From positions 102,992,933 through 103,056,932 of the forward strand of contig NC_080676.1 of NCBI RefSeq assembly GCF_030445035.2: a DNA stretch of 64,000 bases, in the 5' to 3' direction. The position numbers and the translations under genes were made by a program. The stretch is from Dasypus novemcinctus (taxonomy: Eukaryota; Chordata; Mammalia; Cingulata; Dasypodidae). Positions 1-12,530 of the stretch are shown in pieces. The notes beneath the pieces are model-generated. The model was not told the origin of the DNA. It saw only the letters and a list, made by a program, of their open reading frames with translations, and did no database searches. Every line of letters begins with the position of its first letter. Within the stretch, counting starts at the first letter, position 1.

Positions 1-2404
1 CACATTATTGTTATTATTGGCATGTTTAGTGTTTCTTGCTGTTTTTACCTGATTTTTCACTCTTCCTTTACCCTCCCCTTCCTATTTTTTGTTGTATTGG
101 TCATCCCACTGTCTTGGTGTTAATTTTTAATGGTTAAGAAGTTGTATTTTTTTATTTCAGTTCTTGTGTTAACCTGAAATGCTATTTTGACCAGGTATAA
201 TATTTTAAGTTGTCAGAAAAATCAGCCATGTTATTTAGGTTGGGGACTATGTTTCATGTGGTGTCAATCAATCTGGAGACTGAATTCAACCTTATGGGGT
301 ATCAATCAGTCATGCCTACATAGTAAAGTCCCAATAAGAGTTCTGAAAACTGAGACGACGCGTGCTTCCTTGGTTGGCAATACTCCATGTGTATTGTCAT
401 ATATAGATGCTGGGAGAATAACATATCCTGAGGATGGTGGAAGCTTTGTGTTTGGAAGACTCCCAGACTCTGTCCCATGTGTCTCTTCCTTTGGCCCAGT
501 GTCCTTTCCCTGTAATAAACTAACCGTGATATAATAGCTTCAGTGAGTTCTGTGAGTTTTTCTAGTGAATGATCAAACCTGACAGTGGTTTTAAGAACCC
601 CCCGAACTTGGAGTTGGTGTCAAAGTTAGGGCAATCTTGGAGACTGCTCCCTCTAACTTTGTAATTTTTCAAAACTCATTGTTGTTGTCAGAAGTATAAG
701 GGCAGTCTTGTGTGCTCTAAAATTTTGCAGTTTGGCTAACTCAGGGCACATCTTTTGGAAACAGGTAAGGGCCTGTCACCTCTGGAGTATAGGAGATCGT
801 CTCTCCTTCTGAATGATACAGCCTGTTTAGAACTACTCTAGTCTGAGAGCAGACACGTCTGCTGACTTCTGCTTCTCTGGAATAGAGTGGGAGGTTTTTT
901 AATAATGTAATTTTCCAGCAGTCTCCCTGAGAGCTGTCCCTGAAAGCCCACAACTGCATAAGGGATTCTTAGTTGTTTTCTGGGAATATTTTGTGCCAAG
1001 ATTTTTCTTTGTTAGTTTAGTATATTTATATTTAGTAAAATATAGTCATATTTAGTAAAATATGATTCCAGGTTGTTACTTATATTTCAAAGAGAAGAAT
1101 ATTATGGCTATTGACATGAAAGTTTTTTTGTTTATTTAGGACTTTGCTTTTCTTAGTCCCTTTCCACATCCCATACACATACATGTTCATTGTTGGCATT
1201 GGTTATCTTATCTTATACTTTATAATATTCTGAAATTAGATATGTAGGTGGTTTCCTACAAATCCTTTTATGTACACTATATTCTTAAAAATATAACTAT
1301 AACTCAGATTAGAGAAGATGGGAAATAAAAAGCAAAATTTAAAAATCAGGAAAGAAAGTGAAGCAAGAGTATGGATGAAAAAAGTAGGTACAAGAAAATG
1401 TTGCTATCTTACATTTTCTTTGTGAGTAAGGTACACCCTGAGCCTAAGTTACTTGGCTTTCCCAGCCCCTTTGAATTATTTGTAGTGCAGCTCTTTCTAC
1501 TTTTGCTTTGTCAGTCCTCATCTATTGGAGATAAATTGAATTCTTCCATAGTCACATAGTTGTTAAAGTCGAATGGTTGCCAAATAGTTAAGTCTGGGCA
1601 AAGATGTACCACAAAATTCTTGGATCTAGTGGCAGGAACCTGGATAACTGAATTTTTCTACACTGATACTTCCCAAATCTTAATTGACAGATTTACAACT
1701 GTCTACGTGGTTATTAACTACTAACTCTCCTATATTGCACCTATACAGTTTGTTAGTTGGGTCCCTCAGGAAACTAATACTGAGATGGAGGTTTATTGAG
1801 GAGTAGTGCTGTAACATACAGGGGTGGAAGCAAGATTGGGTAGCAGAAACCACCAACATGATGCACATAGGATAGGATCTCCCTAATAAGGAGAGCTCCA
1901 GAGCAAAGATTATCCAGTAGAGGAGTCCAAAGGGCTGCATGGAATGATTGCGAGCTCAGCTAGGAAGCCAAAGTAGAGCCTGGAAGGTGCTAGACTTCAA
2001 AAATAATGGAAAATATTTCAGACTGATTTCTTTTTCTCATGCACTACTGATGTTCAGGAAAGCATATTCATTTGTATTTCTTCCAAGTTTTTGTTAGTTT
2101 TGAGAATTTAATTTTTGCACTAGCTTCTGTAACTGTAAAAAACTGATTATCCTTCTAGTTTCATATCCTATGGAAATCCATATCCATTTTTCAAAAGTAC
2201 TTATAATTCAAAGTGTCATACTCATAAAGCAAGATAATCTAATAAAGAAACTGCTCGCGTAGCTGGACTATTGGGGGTACAGTGTCCTTCCATCTTACAC
2301 CATATACATAAATAGCTCCAGATAAGTTAAAGATTTACTTTTTAAAGAATAAAAGAACAAATTTTCAGAAAATCTAGGAAATCACATATATAATCTAAGG
2401 GCAG

Positions 2405-2949
2405 TGTATTAGTCTGCCAAAGGGGTGCTGATACCAGAAACTGGTTCGTTTTTTAAAGGGTATTTATTTGGGGTAGGAGCTTATAGATACCAGGCCGTAA
2501 GCCTAAGTTACTTCCCTCACCAAAGTCTATTTCACGTGGCTGCTGATGTCTGTGAGGGTTCAGGCTTCCTGGGTTCCTCCCTTCCAGGGTCTTGCTTCTC
2601 TCTGAGTTCAAAGTTCCTTTCTTCCCAGGGCTTGCTTCTTCCTGGGCTCAGGGTTCCTCTCTTCCTGGGCTGGCTTCTCTTTCCTCTATGAGCTTACTTC
2701 CTGGGGGTCCAGCTTAAGGCTTCAGCATCAGACTCCAACATCAAAAACCCTCAACTCTGTCCTTTGCCATGCCTTTTATCTGTGAGTCCCCACCCACCTA
2801 AGGGTGGGGACTGAATGTCCTACTGACACAAGAGGTTTACTTGATTACTTAATCCAATATATATCTCATATGCCTAGGGGAAAAGATCGGTTTACAAACA
2901 TAATTCAATATTTATTTTTGGAATTCATCAATAATATCAAACTGCTACA
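2405..2949 (+). repeat. LTR-like interspersed repeat (TG...CA), unassigned
   Basis: The element starts TGTATTAGTCTGCCAAAGGG and ends CTGCTACA, giving the TG...CA ends of an LTR. The flanks ggcag / ggcaa may be a 5-bp target duplication with one mismatch. The same family recurs, once in each orientation, at 13498-14374. I do not recognise its published name, and no retroviral gene is attached. Confidence 0.6.
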
Positions 2950-3009
2950 GGCAAGAAAACCTTAATCAAGATGGGAAATTTATAAATGGTTTATAAAAAA
3001 TTTAAACTT

Positions 3010-3370
3010 GGGAAACGGACTTGGCCCAGTGGATAGGGCCTCCGTCTACCACATGGGAGGTCCGTGGCTCAAACCCCGGGCCTCTCTGACCCGTGTGGGG
3101 CTGGCCCATGCACAGTGCTGATGCGCGCAAGGAGTGCCGTGCCACGCAGGGGTGTCCCCCACGTAGGGAAGCCCCAGCGCAAGGAGTGCGCCCCGTAAGG
3201 AGAGCCGCCCAGCGCGAAAGAAAGTGTGCAGCCTGCCCAGGAATGGCGCCGCCCACACTTCCCGTGCCACTGACGGCAACAGAAGGGGACAAAGAAACAA
3301 GACACAGCAGATAGACACAGAGAACAGACAACCGGGGGGGGGGGATTAAATAAATAAATAAATCTTCAAA
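3010..3370 (+). repeat. DAS-type tRNA-derived SINE
   Basis: A tRNA-like head with A-box CTTGGCCCAGTGG and a B-box-like ggctcaaacccc is followed by the conserved body (GCAAGGAGTGCGCCCCGTAAGG) and an AAATAAATAAATAAATC tail. Near-identical flanks aaaatttaaacttg / aaaattttaacttg mark the target-site duplication. The short open frames on both strands here are SINE sequence, not genes. Confidence 0.9.
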
Positions 3371-3632
3371 AAAAATTTTAACTTGTGTAGCAAAAAGTAC
3401 CATAAATGAAGTTGATAGGCAAACAATAGATTTGGGTTAAAAATTATAATGAAGATGGCAGAATGTTTCTACTATCCTATACTGTTGACAAACAACCTAA
3501 TTAATAGAAAAATAGGCAAAACATGAATAAGTGGTTTTTAGAATAAGAAAGTCAAATAGCCAATAAACATGAAAAGATTTTCAGGTTCATTAGTAGTTAG
3601 GAAAACGCAAATATTGGAATGTTACTTTATTC

Positions 3633-3856
3633 CAGGGTCTCTCAGCTTCAGCGCTATTGACATTTTGCACTGCTAATTGTTTGGGCTGGTAATTGTTTGG
3701 GCTGTCCTGTGCATTGTTGAATGTTTGGCAGTATCCCTGGCCTCTACCTTCTGGATACCAGTAACACTTCCTCCTGAGTTACAACAATCAAAAATGTCTC
3801 CAGGCTATGTCAAATATGCCGTACAGAGTAAAATTACCCCTGGTTGAGAACCACTA
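3633..3856 (-). mobile_element. MER5A-like hAT-Charlie DNA transposon fragment
   Basis: Read on the minus strand it begins TAGTGGTTCTCAACCAGGGG and ends with a gagacCCTG-like terminus. It also contains the MER5A internal phrases for ggacatttttgattgt and cctaccactgg-type sequence. One internal segment (taattgtttgggctg) is locally duplicated. It is non-autonomous and old. Confidence 0.75.
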
Positions 3857-4135
3857 CTTTTTACCCATTAGATTGGCAAAAATAGAGGGGGAACATGATA
3901 TTTTAAAGAATTACAGCCTTTTTGGAAAACTATGAGTGTTAAAATAAAAAAAATGTAATAGTCTTTTAACTCATCAGTCCTATTACTAAGAATCTGTCCC
4001 ACGAAGATATTTATTTGAAGCAGATTGCACTTTAAGCATTCATTCTGTCCTCCCATTTTTCTTATCTCATCGCTATAATCTGAGTCTGTTCCTTAGTATT
4101 GATAACTGTTTAATAATTGTCTTCTCTCATTTCAG

Positions 4136-4309
4136 AACTCTCTTGATAGAGCCCAAGCAGCCAAGAACAAAGGGAACAAATATTTTAAAGCAGGAAAATA
4201 TGAACAAGCTATTCAGTGCTACACTGAGGCTATCAGTTTGTGCCCTTCAGAAAAGAACGCTGACCTTTCCACATTTTATCAGAACAGAGCAGCTGCCTTT
4301 GAACAGTTG
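4136..4309 (+). CDS. TOMM70: TOMM70 exon 2 (TPR1 and start of TPR2)
   Basis: TOMM70 is the outer-membrane receptor of the TOM complex. It binds carrier-type preproteins and the Hsp70/Hsp90 chaperones that deliver them. The exon encodes 58 residues, NSLDRAQAAKNKGNKYF through AAFEQL. This matches human residues 109-166 as I remember them and contains the first tetratricopeptide repeat (NKGNKYFKAGKYEQAIQCY). It is bounded by an acceptor cag at 4133-4135 and a donor gt at 4310, phase 0 at both ends. With exon 3 it builds the N-terminal clamp that holds the EEVD tail of the chaperones. The N-terminal transmembrane anchor is in exon 1, outside the window. Identification is near certain because all eleven exons join in frame. 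Confidence 0.98.
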
Positions 4310-5984
4310 GTATGTATTCTAGATTGCTCTTTTCTTTTCCATTTGTTTCTGTTTATTTGCTTCAAGTTCCAATTAATGCCACTCAAACAAATTTGGTAAA
4401 TGACTTTTTTTAAAGTTGTTTTGAAATTTACAGGATTTTTTTTCCTTTAATTACATAGCTTTTTTTTAAACATGAAAATTTAGTTTACTTACAAATATAA
4501 TCCAAAGTTGTATTTATTTCAGTTTTTAAAGAATTAGATAATATAGAAAATGAGAGTTTCTTGTTACCCTTTTCTCAACAGTTGAAGGCTCTTTCTTCAA
4601 CTTTTGTCTCTGTATGTGTGATAGTTGCATATGCAGGGGGAAAAAGGCCAAAGATGAGCTCCTACTCTACATTTTGTTTATGATGTGTTTTTCCATTTGC
4701 TGGTATATATTGTGCAGCTGCTCACATAAACACATAGATCTATTTCTGTATCATTCTTACAAAGGCTGTAATATGTAGTAGCCATTTTATGGTTGGGTAA
4801 GGGAGAGCACCTACTCTAATAATATAAGAACATGCCTACTTTCCCATATTCTTATGGACTTTGAGTCATATTCATCTTAATTTTTGCCACTCTAGTAGAA
4901 GGAAAATACTGTCTTGTTTCAATTTATACTTTTAAGATATAGTTGAATTTGAGACTGTTTTTCCGTGATTATTAGGCATTTGTATTCTGTACATTTATTT
5001 GTTCGTTAAATTTTATTGACTGACTCATATATGGAAGATTATTGTGGTATGACCTGGGGCTGTAAAAGTGAACAATATAGGCAATATAAGCATAGAACTC
5101 AAGGGTAGTTAAATAATGAGCCATTATTTAACCATTGATAAATGCTTTGAAGAAACATAAGATTCCATTAAAGAGGAATGACTGAGGATGGGATTGGTGC
5201 ACAAGAGAGAGCAAGAAGAGGGTTTTATAAATAGAGGGAACAGTATATGCAATTGCTCTGAGGCAGGAGCAAGCTTGGAGTCTTTAAAGAAATGTAAAAG
5301 TTCCTGGAGCATAGAGAGATAAAATTGGAGAAGCTGCAGGGGCCAGATGAGGCACAGTTTTGTAGTTTAGATTTGATTCTAAGTATACTGGAAAATATTT
5401 ACGTTTTAAGCAGGGTACAGACATTATCTAAGATTGCTTTCACTTTTTTAGTTAGGCATATATTTTGGAGGGAAGTAAGAGTAGAATCAGGGACCAATTA
5501 AGAATGTTACAATAGCCTAGGTAAGACATGAAAGAAAGCTGAAAATTAACAGAACTTGCTATTGCATTGGATGTGAAGGATGAAAGCAAAGGAGGAATTT
5601 TAATAATAGTGAGGGGCAAGGAGTGGACAGGACAATGAAGGAGTGAAACACTTAAGTATAGCTGTCCAATAGGCAGCTGAATTAATAAATGTCTATTTTA
5701 GGAGAGTGATTTGGGCTAAAAAGATAATTTGGGAGCTGTCCAATTTTAGATGTTGTATAAAGCCAAGGACAATAGATGTGATCACCTAAGAAAAGATGAG
5801 GTCTAAATTTTTAGCAGGTAGATGGGAAACCTTTAGAAAAGGAAATTGAGAAGAAACAACCAGCGGGGTAGGTAGAAAACAAATAGGATGGCAACTCTTT
5901 GTCAAAGTTTGGCAAAAAAGAGGAGCTGAGTAATGGAACAGAATCAAAGGAAGGTTTTTTTGTGGGTTTTTTTGTGTGTGGGGG

Positions 5985-6960
5985 GGTTTGTTTTTATTCT
6001 TTACTAGAGCGCTGGTAGGTTTACGAAAAATTATGCAGAAAAAAGCATGGAGCTCCCAAATATACATCTGCCCCCACCATTTCTCCCTCTTTTTTTTTTT
6101 CCAACTTTTTTTTTTTAAGATTTATTTATTTTATTCCCTCCCCTTCTTCCCCCCCGCCCATCCCCCCACCCTAGTTTTCGGTTCTCTGTGTCTATTTGCT
6201 GCATGTTCTTTTGTCTGCTTCCGTTGTTGTCAGAGGCATGGGAATTTGTGTTTCTTCTTTTTTTGTTGCATCACCTTGTGTCAGCTCTCTGTGTGTGCAG
6301 AGACATTCCTGAGCAGGCTGCACTTTCTTTCACACTGGTGGCTCTCCTTACGGGGCGCACTCCTTGCGCGTGGGGCTCCCCTACATGGGGGACACCCCTG
6401 CGTGGCTCGGCACTCCTTGCACGCATCAGCACTGCACATGGGCCAGCTCCACATGAGTCAAGGAGGCCCAGGGTTTGAACCATGGACCACCCATGTGGTA
6501 GGCGGACTCCCTAACCACTGGGCCAAGTCCACTTCCCTCATTTCTCCCTTTTATTAACATTTTAACATGATAATACATTTGATGAAACCTTCTAATTATA
6601 TTGTTAACTATAGTCCATTGTTTACATAGGGTTCACTCTGTGTTGTGTACTGTTCTATTCTGGTAACATATATACAATCTAAAATTAATCATTTTAGCTG
6701 CTTACAAGTACACAATTCAGTGTTTTTAATACATTGAATGTTGGACTACCTTCACCACCTTCCATTACAAAACTTTCCATCATCCAAAACAGAAACTGTA
6801 CCGATTGAGCATTAACTCCTCATTGCCCACCTCCACCCCTGCCAGCCTGTATTCTAATTTCTGGCTCTATATATTTGCATATTCTAAATGTTTCTTATAA
6901 AGGAGATCATACAACATTATCCTTTTGTGTCTGGCTTATTTCATTCAACCTAATGTGTTC
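5985..6960 (-). mobile_element. Old L1 3' end (minus), split by a SINE
   Basis: On the minus strand this is the 3' UTR of an older mammalian L1. The + strand shows the usual reverse-complement phrases: a tgatacaacatt-type segment, the gtgtctggcttatttcattc segment and the tgggactacc.tcaccacc segment. It is interrupted at 6092-6538 by a DAS SINE. No open frame survives. Confidence 0.7.
6092..6538 (-). repeat. DAS-type SINE (minus)
   Basis: Reverse complement of the DAS SINE: a T-rich tail with aagatttatttatt, the body with GGGGCGCACTCCTTGCGCG, and a tRNA-like head ending gggccaagtccacttccc. The flanks catttctccctcttt (6078-) and catttctcccttttat (6539-) are the target duplication. It sits inside the minus-strand L1 3' end of intron 2. 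Confidence 0.9.
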
Positions 6961-7447
6961 TTGAGGGTTTTTAAAAGATGGAAAACCCTAAAGCAAATGT
7001 TTTTATGCTCATGGAAATGATTTGGTAGAGAAGCAGATTGATGCAGAGAAGCAGATTGAATGAGGAAGTCCTTAAAGTGGAGAGGGTATGTATTTAGATC
7101 ACAAATGAAGAACTGAACTTTGATGAAGAGGAGTGCTTCCTCAGTTATAAAAGGAGGCAAGAGGGCGATAGTGTGAGCACATAGAAGCAGGTAGATTTGT
7201 AGATTTGGTGGTAGAAAGATGGCCTGTGTATGTCCTTTGCCTCTTTTTTAAAATTAGGTTGCTTTTCTTTTTATTACAGATGTTTATATGAACTTTTGTA
7301 ATGTATTGTGGATGCTAACTCTTTGTATGATCTTGTGGATATTTTTTTCTACTGTTGGACTCTTTAATAATAGGCCTAAGTTTAGAAAATTGATTTCTGT
7401 TGAACAGTCTTTTTAGTGTGACTTTTTTTTAATACTTTCAATTACAG

Positions 7448-7574
7448 CAAAAATGGAAAGATGTGGCCCAAGATTGTACAAAGGCTGTTGAACTTAATCC
7501 CAAATATGTGAAAGCTCTCTTTAGACGTGCAAAAGCCCACGAGAAGCTAGACAATAAGAAGGAATGTTTAGAAG
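7448..7574 (+). CDS. TOMM70: TOMM70 exon 3 (TPR2/TPR3 clamp)
   Basis: It encodes QKWKDVAQDCTKAVELNPKY through KKECLE plus one base (127 bp, ends in phase 1). The motif KALFRRAKAHEKL is the clamp helix. Counting from human residue 167, its first arginine falls at R192, the residue known from human mutational work to contact the Hsp90/Hsp70 C terminus, and it is preserved here. Acceptor attacag 7441-7447 and donor gt 7575 are both canonical. KDVAQ replaces what I remember as KEVAQ in human, a conservative change. Confidence 0.98.
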
Positions 7575-9240
7575 GTGAGGGTATTTTTGTGTTTACATGT
7601 GAAAATTACTAAGGACTTTGTAGTCACTGATAAATTTATGAAACTGCCTTGTGAGTAGAGAAATCAGTTAGTTGCATTTAAAAGTTGGACTCTTCCTTAG
7701 TTGAAAATTTGCAAGTTTAAATTGAGATCGCTAATACTTTGGTATCGGTATCCCAGCTGTGGGATTAAATGAGTTATTACGGTTTGGAGATTATATACCA
7801 CACATTTTAAACTTGGCAATTAATAAGTACTGGTGGAAAAAAAAAAAATAAGTACTGGTGTAATGCCATGAATAGCAAAATCAGTAAAGAGGTTTTAACA
7901 AGTATTAGTGTTTCTAAGAGTCTCCATATTTTCAATTAATATCCTACATTAATAATAAATATGAGGAAACTTTGAGATGAATTATTTTAAAAATTGGTTT
8001 TTTGCCCCTAGTATACTCAAATATTTTATACCCAATTGGAAAGTACTTAATTGGTACAAAGCATCAATACCTATTGTCATTCTCAGTAAATGCTGTAAAT
8101 ATTGTACAGCCTTTCATTGGGCTCGTACACTGCCAAAAGTATAATTAAAAGTATAGGCCGCTGATTTTTAAAGTACATTCTTTTTGGTAACATGGGGCTA
8201 AACCAAAACATAATTTCTACAAGTTGAAAGGCCTTTCCACTACATATTTAAGTATGCTCTAAAAGCATTGGTAATAATAGTATGTAGCTATAATGATTGC
8301 TTTTTAAAATAACATTTTTTAGAAAAACAAGTACTTTTTTAAGAATCTGGATTACCAAACAAAAGGTGATTTGAAAAACATTTTAGAAAAATTTGAGGTT
8401 TTGTAATATCACCTACTTTGGTAGTAGATGGAAGAAGTGTTGCTTTGGAAAAGGGAATCCTGAATTTTGGCCCAGTTTTTAAAGTTACTAATAGATAACA
8501 ATTGGTAGAGAGGAGGTTGAATGGAATTTTTGATAAGAAAAATAAGATGGGGGAAAAAGACATTGACATTGACACTAGCCAGGCTATCGGGAGAACGTTT
8601 TGGCAGATTGGCTTGTTTGGAGAAGAAAGGATGTGGAAATGTGAAAAATTGAGTTAAAAAAAAGAGAGCACAGCACTTGTCTGAGAACATTGAATGAAAG
8701 ATTGAGAGGTTAAGGAACCCAGTCTTTTAAATTTCAAACTACTACGTTATCAACTGTGGCATAACTAGATGAAAATGGGATTTTTGAGGCAGATTTCTTT
8801 GAGTGCTCTGTGACAAGATGGCTTTGGAAGCAAGGAATAGTTTTGAGGCCTGTAGAAAAGACAAGACATGAGAGAGCCACATTATGACGATTTGGCCTTT
8901 AATTACTGCCCAGAAGAAAATATTCCTGGATTCCTTACTTTATGTGGTATATATAGAATGTTAGAGCAGTGAAGAATATCAGAAACCATGCACTATACCC
9001 CTTTATTCCACAACTGAGGAAAGTGATCCCCAGCAAAGTGGAGTGGCTTTCTGACCTTTGAGCTTGGTCATAGAATATATAAAATTAAAGTATTAAGAAT
9101 CAGTTTTTTGGAAATGAAACTGATAGCCACAGAGGGCCATGAATTTAGGTTTGACTTTCTGTGGTCATATTGTACCTATTTGCTGTTAACCATCTTTGCA
9201 ATAATTTCATACTTATTCTTGTTTTTTCTATTATTTCTAG
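7575..9240 (+). other. TOMM70: TOMM70 intron 3
   Basis: GT-AG intron with a strong pyrimidine tract (ttcttgttttttctattatttctag) at its 3' end. A weak MIR-like stretch lies near 8980-9070. No exon-like or RNA-gene signal is seen in the rest. Confidence 0.8.
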
Positions 9241-9350
9241 ATGTCACCGCTGTCTGTATATTAGAAGGGTTCCAAAATCAGCAAAGCATGCTGTTAGCTG
9301 ATAAAGTTCTTAAACTTCTTGGGAAAGAAAAAGCCAAAGAGAAATACAAG
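9241..9350 (+). CDS. TOMM70: TOMM70 exon 4
   Basis: The 110-bp exon completes the split aspartate codon (G|AT) and encodes VTAVCILEGFQNQQSMLLAD through KEKAKEKYK. This is the helical linker after the chaperone clamp, leading toward the preprotein-binding core. It runs from phase 1 in to phase 0 out. The donor is AAG|gtaaat. The upstream open frame that reads into it from 9108 is intronic and not part of the protein. Confidence 0.98.
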
Positions 9351-11413
9351 GTAAATTAATCTGAGTTGGATAATAGAGGGAATATACATTTTGAAGAGCC
9401 ATTTCTAATTTGTGGTCAGTTCTGTATCATTATGTTTTTAAAAGTGTACTGTACAAATGGGAGTTTGTTTTAGATAGTAACGTGGTTTAAAAGTAACGTA
9501 TGGTTTAATTAAACATTTATTGAACAAAGCTCCATAGTAGGCATTTTGGGGGTGAATATAAAGATAAGCCCTTGCTCTTATAGAATTATAGTGAGAGAGA
9601 CAGTTAATTACTATAAAAGGCATCATATGTTTAAGTGTCCAAGGGAATGTAAGTCAAATTCTTGGAAGTACCACAGGAATCGCTAAATATCGCTGGAGGT
9701 TTTTATGCTAAATTTCAGTAATATTGAGGCATTTTTTTTTCCTACAATAATAATTTGCTTTTCTCTTGATAAATTGATTTTAATGAGCTGTGTGTTTTTA
9801 ATTTTACATTTCTGAATGTTAGTTGAGTTCAAACAGTTAAGCAGGTTTCTTTACTGCAGGACCTCAATGTACTAAGATGTGTTGTGAATCTCAAGGGGAA
9901 TATAGCTATTGTGGTTAGTCTCTGAACTATAGAACTTTTTTTTCTCTTGAGCATTTCATAGAACTGGTATTTCTGAAAACTGTAGTATTAGAGTTTCATA
10001 AATTGAACCTCAAAGGAACCTTTTATACTTATATAATGTTATCGTTGAGTCATTATGCTGGTTGGATCGCAAAGTGTTAAAATGTAAGATAACCTATATT
10101 AAGTAATTTTCCAGATATATTTTTTAGTATTTGCACTTTTTAAATCACAAAATACTTTTCATATTATCGTTTTGATTTTTACAACAACTTGTAAGGTAAA
10201 TAAAGTATTCTTACCATTTTAGATATGAGGAAACTTGAGTCTAGCGGTTTAATGATATGAACAGGTCACATAGCTAATAAGTGTTAGTTAGAATTTGTAC
10301 CTGTTACTCTGATACTTCATTCCATTGCTGGTAACATACTGGTTTCATTTTAAATTTGCAATTCTGTATGAAAGGCAGGGAAGTAATAGCTTCACTTCTA
10401 AAGTGAAATTATATTCCTACTTGGAATATCTTTAGTGAAAACTAAAGTTAGGCATATTTGTCAGTTGATTGGTTATTGTTTGACTTAAAATATTTATTTA
10501 CATAGTCCCAAATTAAGACAAATTGAATCCCTAGAGAGAGCACAAAAATAAATATAGATTTTCTCTTTGATTTCTTGTTTTTTCATCCTACTCTTACCTA
10601 TCTTAGATTTACTTACAGATTTACTTAAAATTACTTACAAAGCCAGATTTGTTTTTTCTCTCCTTCAAATACAAAGACATTGAATCTACCGAAATTGACA
10701 GTAATGATATTTATTTTACATACAATTTAAAACACCATATTTTCATTTTAAACTCTTCGGGTTGGTTTTTGTAGATTAAGGATCTAACGTGTATTATGAG
10801 AGCCCTTTGGCTATTAGTCCCTCTTCCTTTAAAACTCTGTCATCCTAATTGTACTTCTTAAGGAAACATAAAATACTCCTATAATTATGAATCAGGTTGC
10901 CATGCCAAAAGAAATAATTATAACGGGAAATGTGATTTCAGCCTGAAATTCAATGACACTTACTTGCAATGCAATCTTCAGGTGTAGTATTCTCAATAGG
11001 AGTAGAGGACAGATGAAAGCCCATGGGAAATAGATTTAACATTTTCAGCACCTGTTAAGAAGTGGTCTTGAATGGTAAATTGAGGTGCCAGTCCTCTAGG
11101 AGAGATTAGGAAAGGTAGATAGTTTTACCTCAGCAATTATTTGCCTCCTGTGTTCCAAATTTTCCAATTTTTACTTTTGATATATTGCATCTTTGGAGGG
11201 GAAAAACTATTTAAAACCTGCTTTGAACAGCTGAGACTGGCAGCTTCACCATTTTCATTATCTTTTGTCCTGTGGTTGAGCTTACTGTTCTTTAGTTACT
11301 TGAAAATGAGATTCTGATTTTTATAAAACAGTTATTATCATTGTTCTAAAATGTACCTGTTTCTTTTTTAGTGTTTTCTTATTCTGTTATACTTAAACAT
11401 GATTAAATTTCAG
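9351..11413 (+). other. TOMM70: TOMM70 intron 4
   Basis: GT-AG intron. It contains one MIR copy (about 10155-10315). The remainder is AT-rich unique sequence with no feature I can support. Confidence 0.8.
10155..10315 (+). repeat. MIR SINE (old)
   Basis: The core-SINE phrase accattttagatatgaggaaact, followed by a ggtcacatagctaataagtg segment, is the diagnostic second half of MIR. Divergence is high, as expected for this ancient mammal-wide family. Confidence 0.75.
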
Positions 11414-11562
11414 AATCGTGAACCTCTGATGCCATCACCCCAGTTTATCAAATCTTACTTCAGTTCTTTCACGGATGATATAATTTCTCAGCCTATGCTT
11501 AAAGGAGAGAAGTCTGATGAAGATAAAGACAAGGAAGGGGAGGCTTTAGAAGTGAAAGAAAA
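11414..11562 (+). CDS. TOMM70: TOMM70 exon 5 (acidic linker)
   Basis: It encodes NREPLMPSPQFIKSYFSSFT, then DDIISQPMLKGEKSDEDKDK and EGEALEVKE, ending with two bases of an Asn codon (149 bp, phase 2 out). This is the charged, flexible linker between the N-terminal clamp and the C-terminal core of TOMM70. The donor AA|gtaagt is a perfect consensus. Confidence 0.98.
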
Positions 11563-12359
11563 GTAAGTATGTCAAGCATGGTGTCTGCTTAATGTTTTGG
11601 TTTTTGCTGCCGTGCGCTTGCCCTAGAGTGCATGTAAGCTCCGGATCATTAAAAACACACATGTATCAAGGATATAATAAAAGATAATATATATAATAAC
11701 AGTAATACTGTAATTTTTAAAACTTCTCTTCTAGCATGTATCTGTTACACCCTTGGAATTACTTCTCTGCTAACTCAAAGTTTTGCTGCTAGGAGTCCAC
11801 TCTGCTTTTAAGATCTTATATGATATTTTCAAGAGGACTCCCAGTGAGTCAAGTTGTTAACTGCATTTCAATAAGCAATGTTAACTTAAAATTAATTGTG
11901 TAAGTCAATATCCAAATGTTTTGGTGCAGGGAACTTTTTAATACATAAACTGACAGGTGCTTAGGAATGCCTAAAATAGTGAATTTCTTCAGGGTTTTTT
12001 CCTGCTCGTCTAGGAAAATGCCATTCTTGAGACTTAGTGTGTTTGGTCCTGTAGAGAGTGGCAACAGAAGTACAGGATGCTATGTTTGTAGCTGGAAATC
12101 AAGTGATTTAAATTTAAATTGTTACCAATACATTAATAATGAGTTTGGAAGAAGTGGTAATATTATTCCTGTAGCAATGCATAGCTGGATTTTGCATCTA
12201 TAGCATATTGGAGCATTTGGGGGAACAGATGGTTGGCGACCTGTTAGGGGAGAGAGTTCTGTGCATAATGGTATTTAGATATTAAAAATTTTAGCCAGTT
12301 TATATGTAGTCTTTCAGAAAACGTAGTTAGGAAGTAAATGTTTAAAACGTCATATAGAT

Positions 12360-12530
12360 AAATAGATGGATAGATAGAATGATATAGCATATGATACAAA
12401 GCATCAAAAGTTGGTGGATCTGGATACCCAGGTGGGGGAGTGTGTTGGAATTCTCTGTATGGAGTTTGTATGATTTTTGCAACTTTCTTGTATGTTTGAG
12501 GTTACTGCAAAATAAAAAGATATTTTTAAA
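12360..12530 (+). mobile_element. Old L1 3' terminus
   Basis: The segment ending ggagtttgtatgatttttgc, then aactttcttgtatgtttgag and a gcaaaataaaaag tail, is the classic 3' end of old mammalian L1 elements. It is a 5'-truncated copy without coding potential. Confidence 0.65.

Larger units (their letters stand above)
1..4135 (+). other. TOMM70: TOMM70 intron 1 (3' part)
   Basis: No coding exon is visible before the exon 2 acceptor (pyrimidine-rich tract, then cag at 4133-4135). The upstream exon 1, which encodes the N-terminal membrane anchor, must lie outside the window. The stretch holds an LTR-like repeat (2405-2949), a DAS SINE (about 3010-3370) and a MER5A copy (3633-3856). Positions about 190-960 look like an old unassigned repeat. 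The open frames here are short and show no family resemblance. Confidence 0.85.
4310..7447 (+). other. TOMM70: TOMM70 intron 2
   Basis: GT-AG intron. It carries an ancient interspersed repeat of unassigned family (about 5030-5960, with GAGGCAGGAGCAAGCTTGGAG and a GGGGCCAGAT phrase) and a minus-strand L1 3' end (about 5985-6960) split by a DAS SINE. The remainder shows nothing I can name. Confidence 0.8.

Noticed and set aside
187..534. 115-codon open frame near the window start
   Set aside because: It has a non-ATG start, no recognisable domain, and lies in old repeat-like sequence within TOMM70 intron 1.
3002..3403. Several overlapping open frames on both strands
   Set aside because: They are translations of a DAS SINE. 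The same frames reappear at 6188-6557, 19450-19759, 32262-32739, 34408-34864 and 39195-39571.
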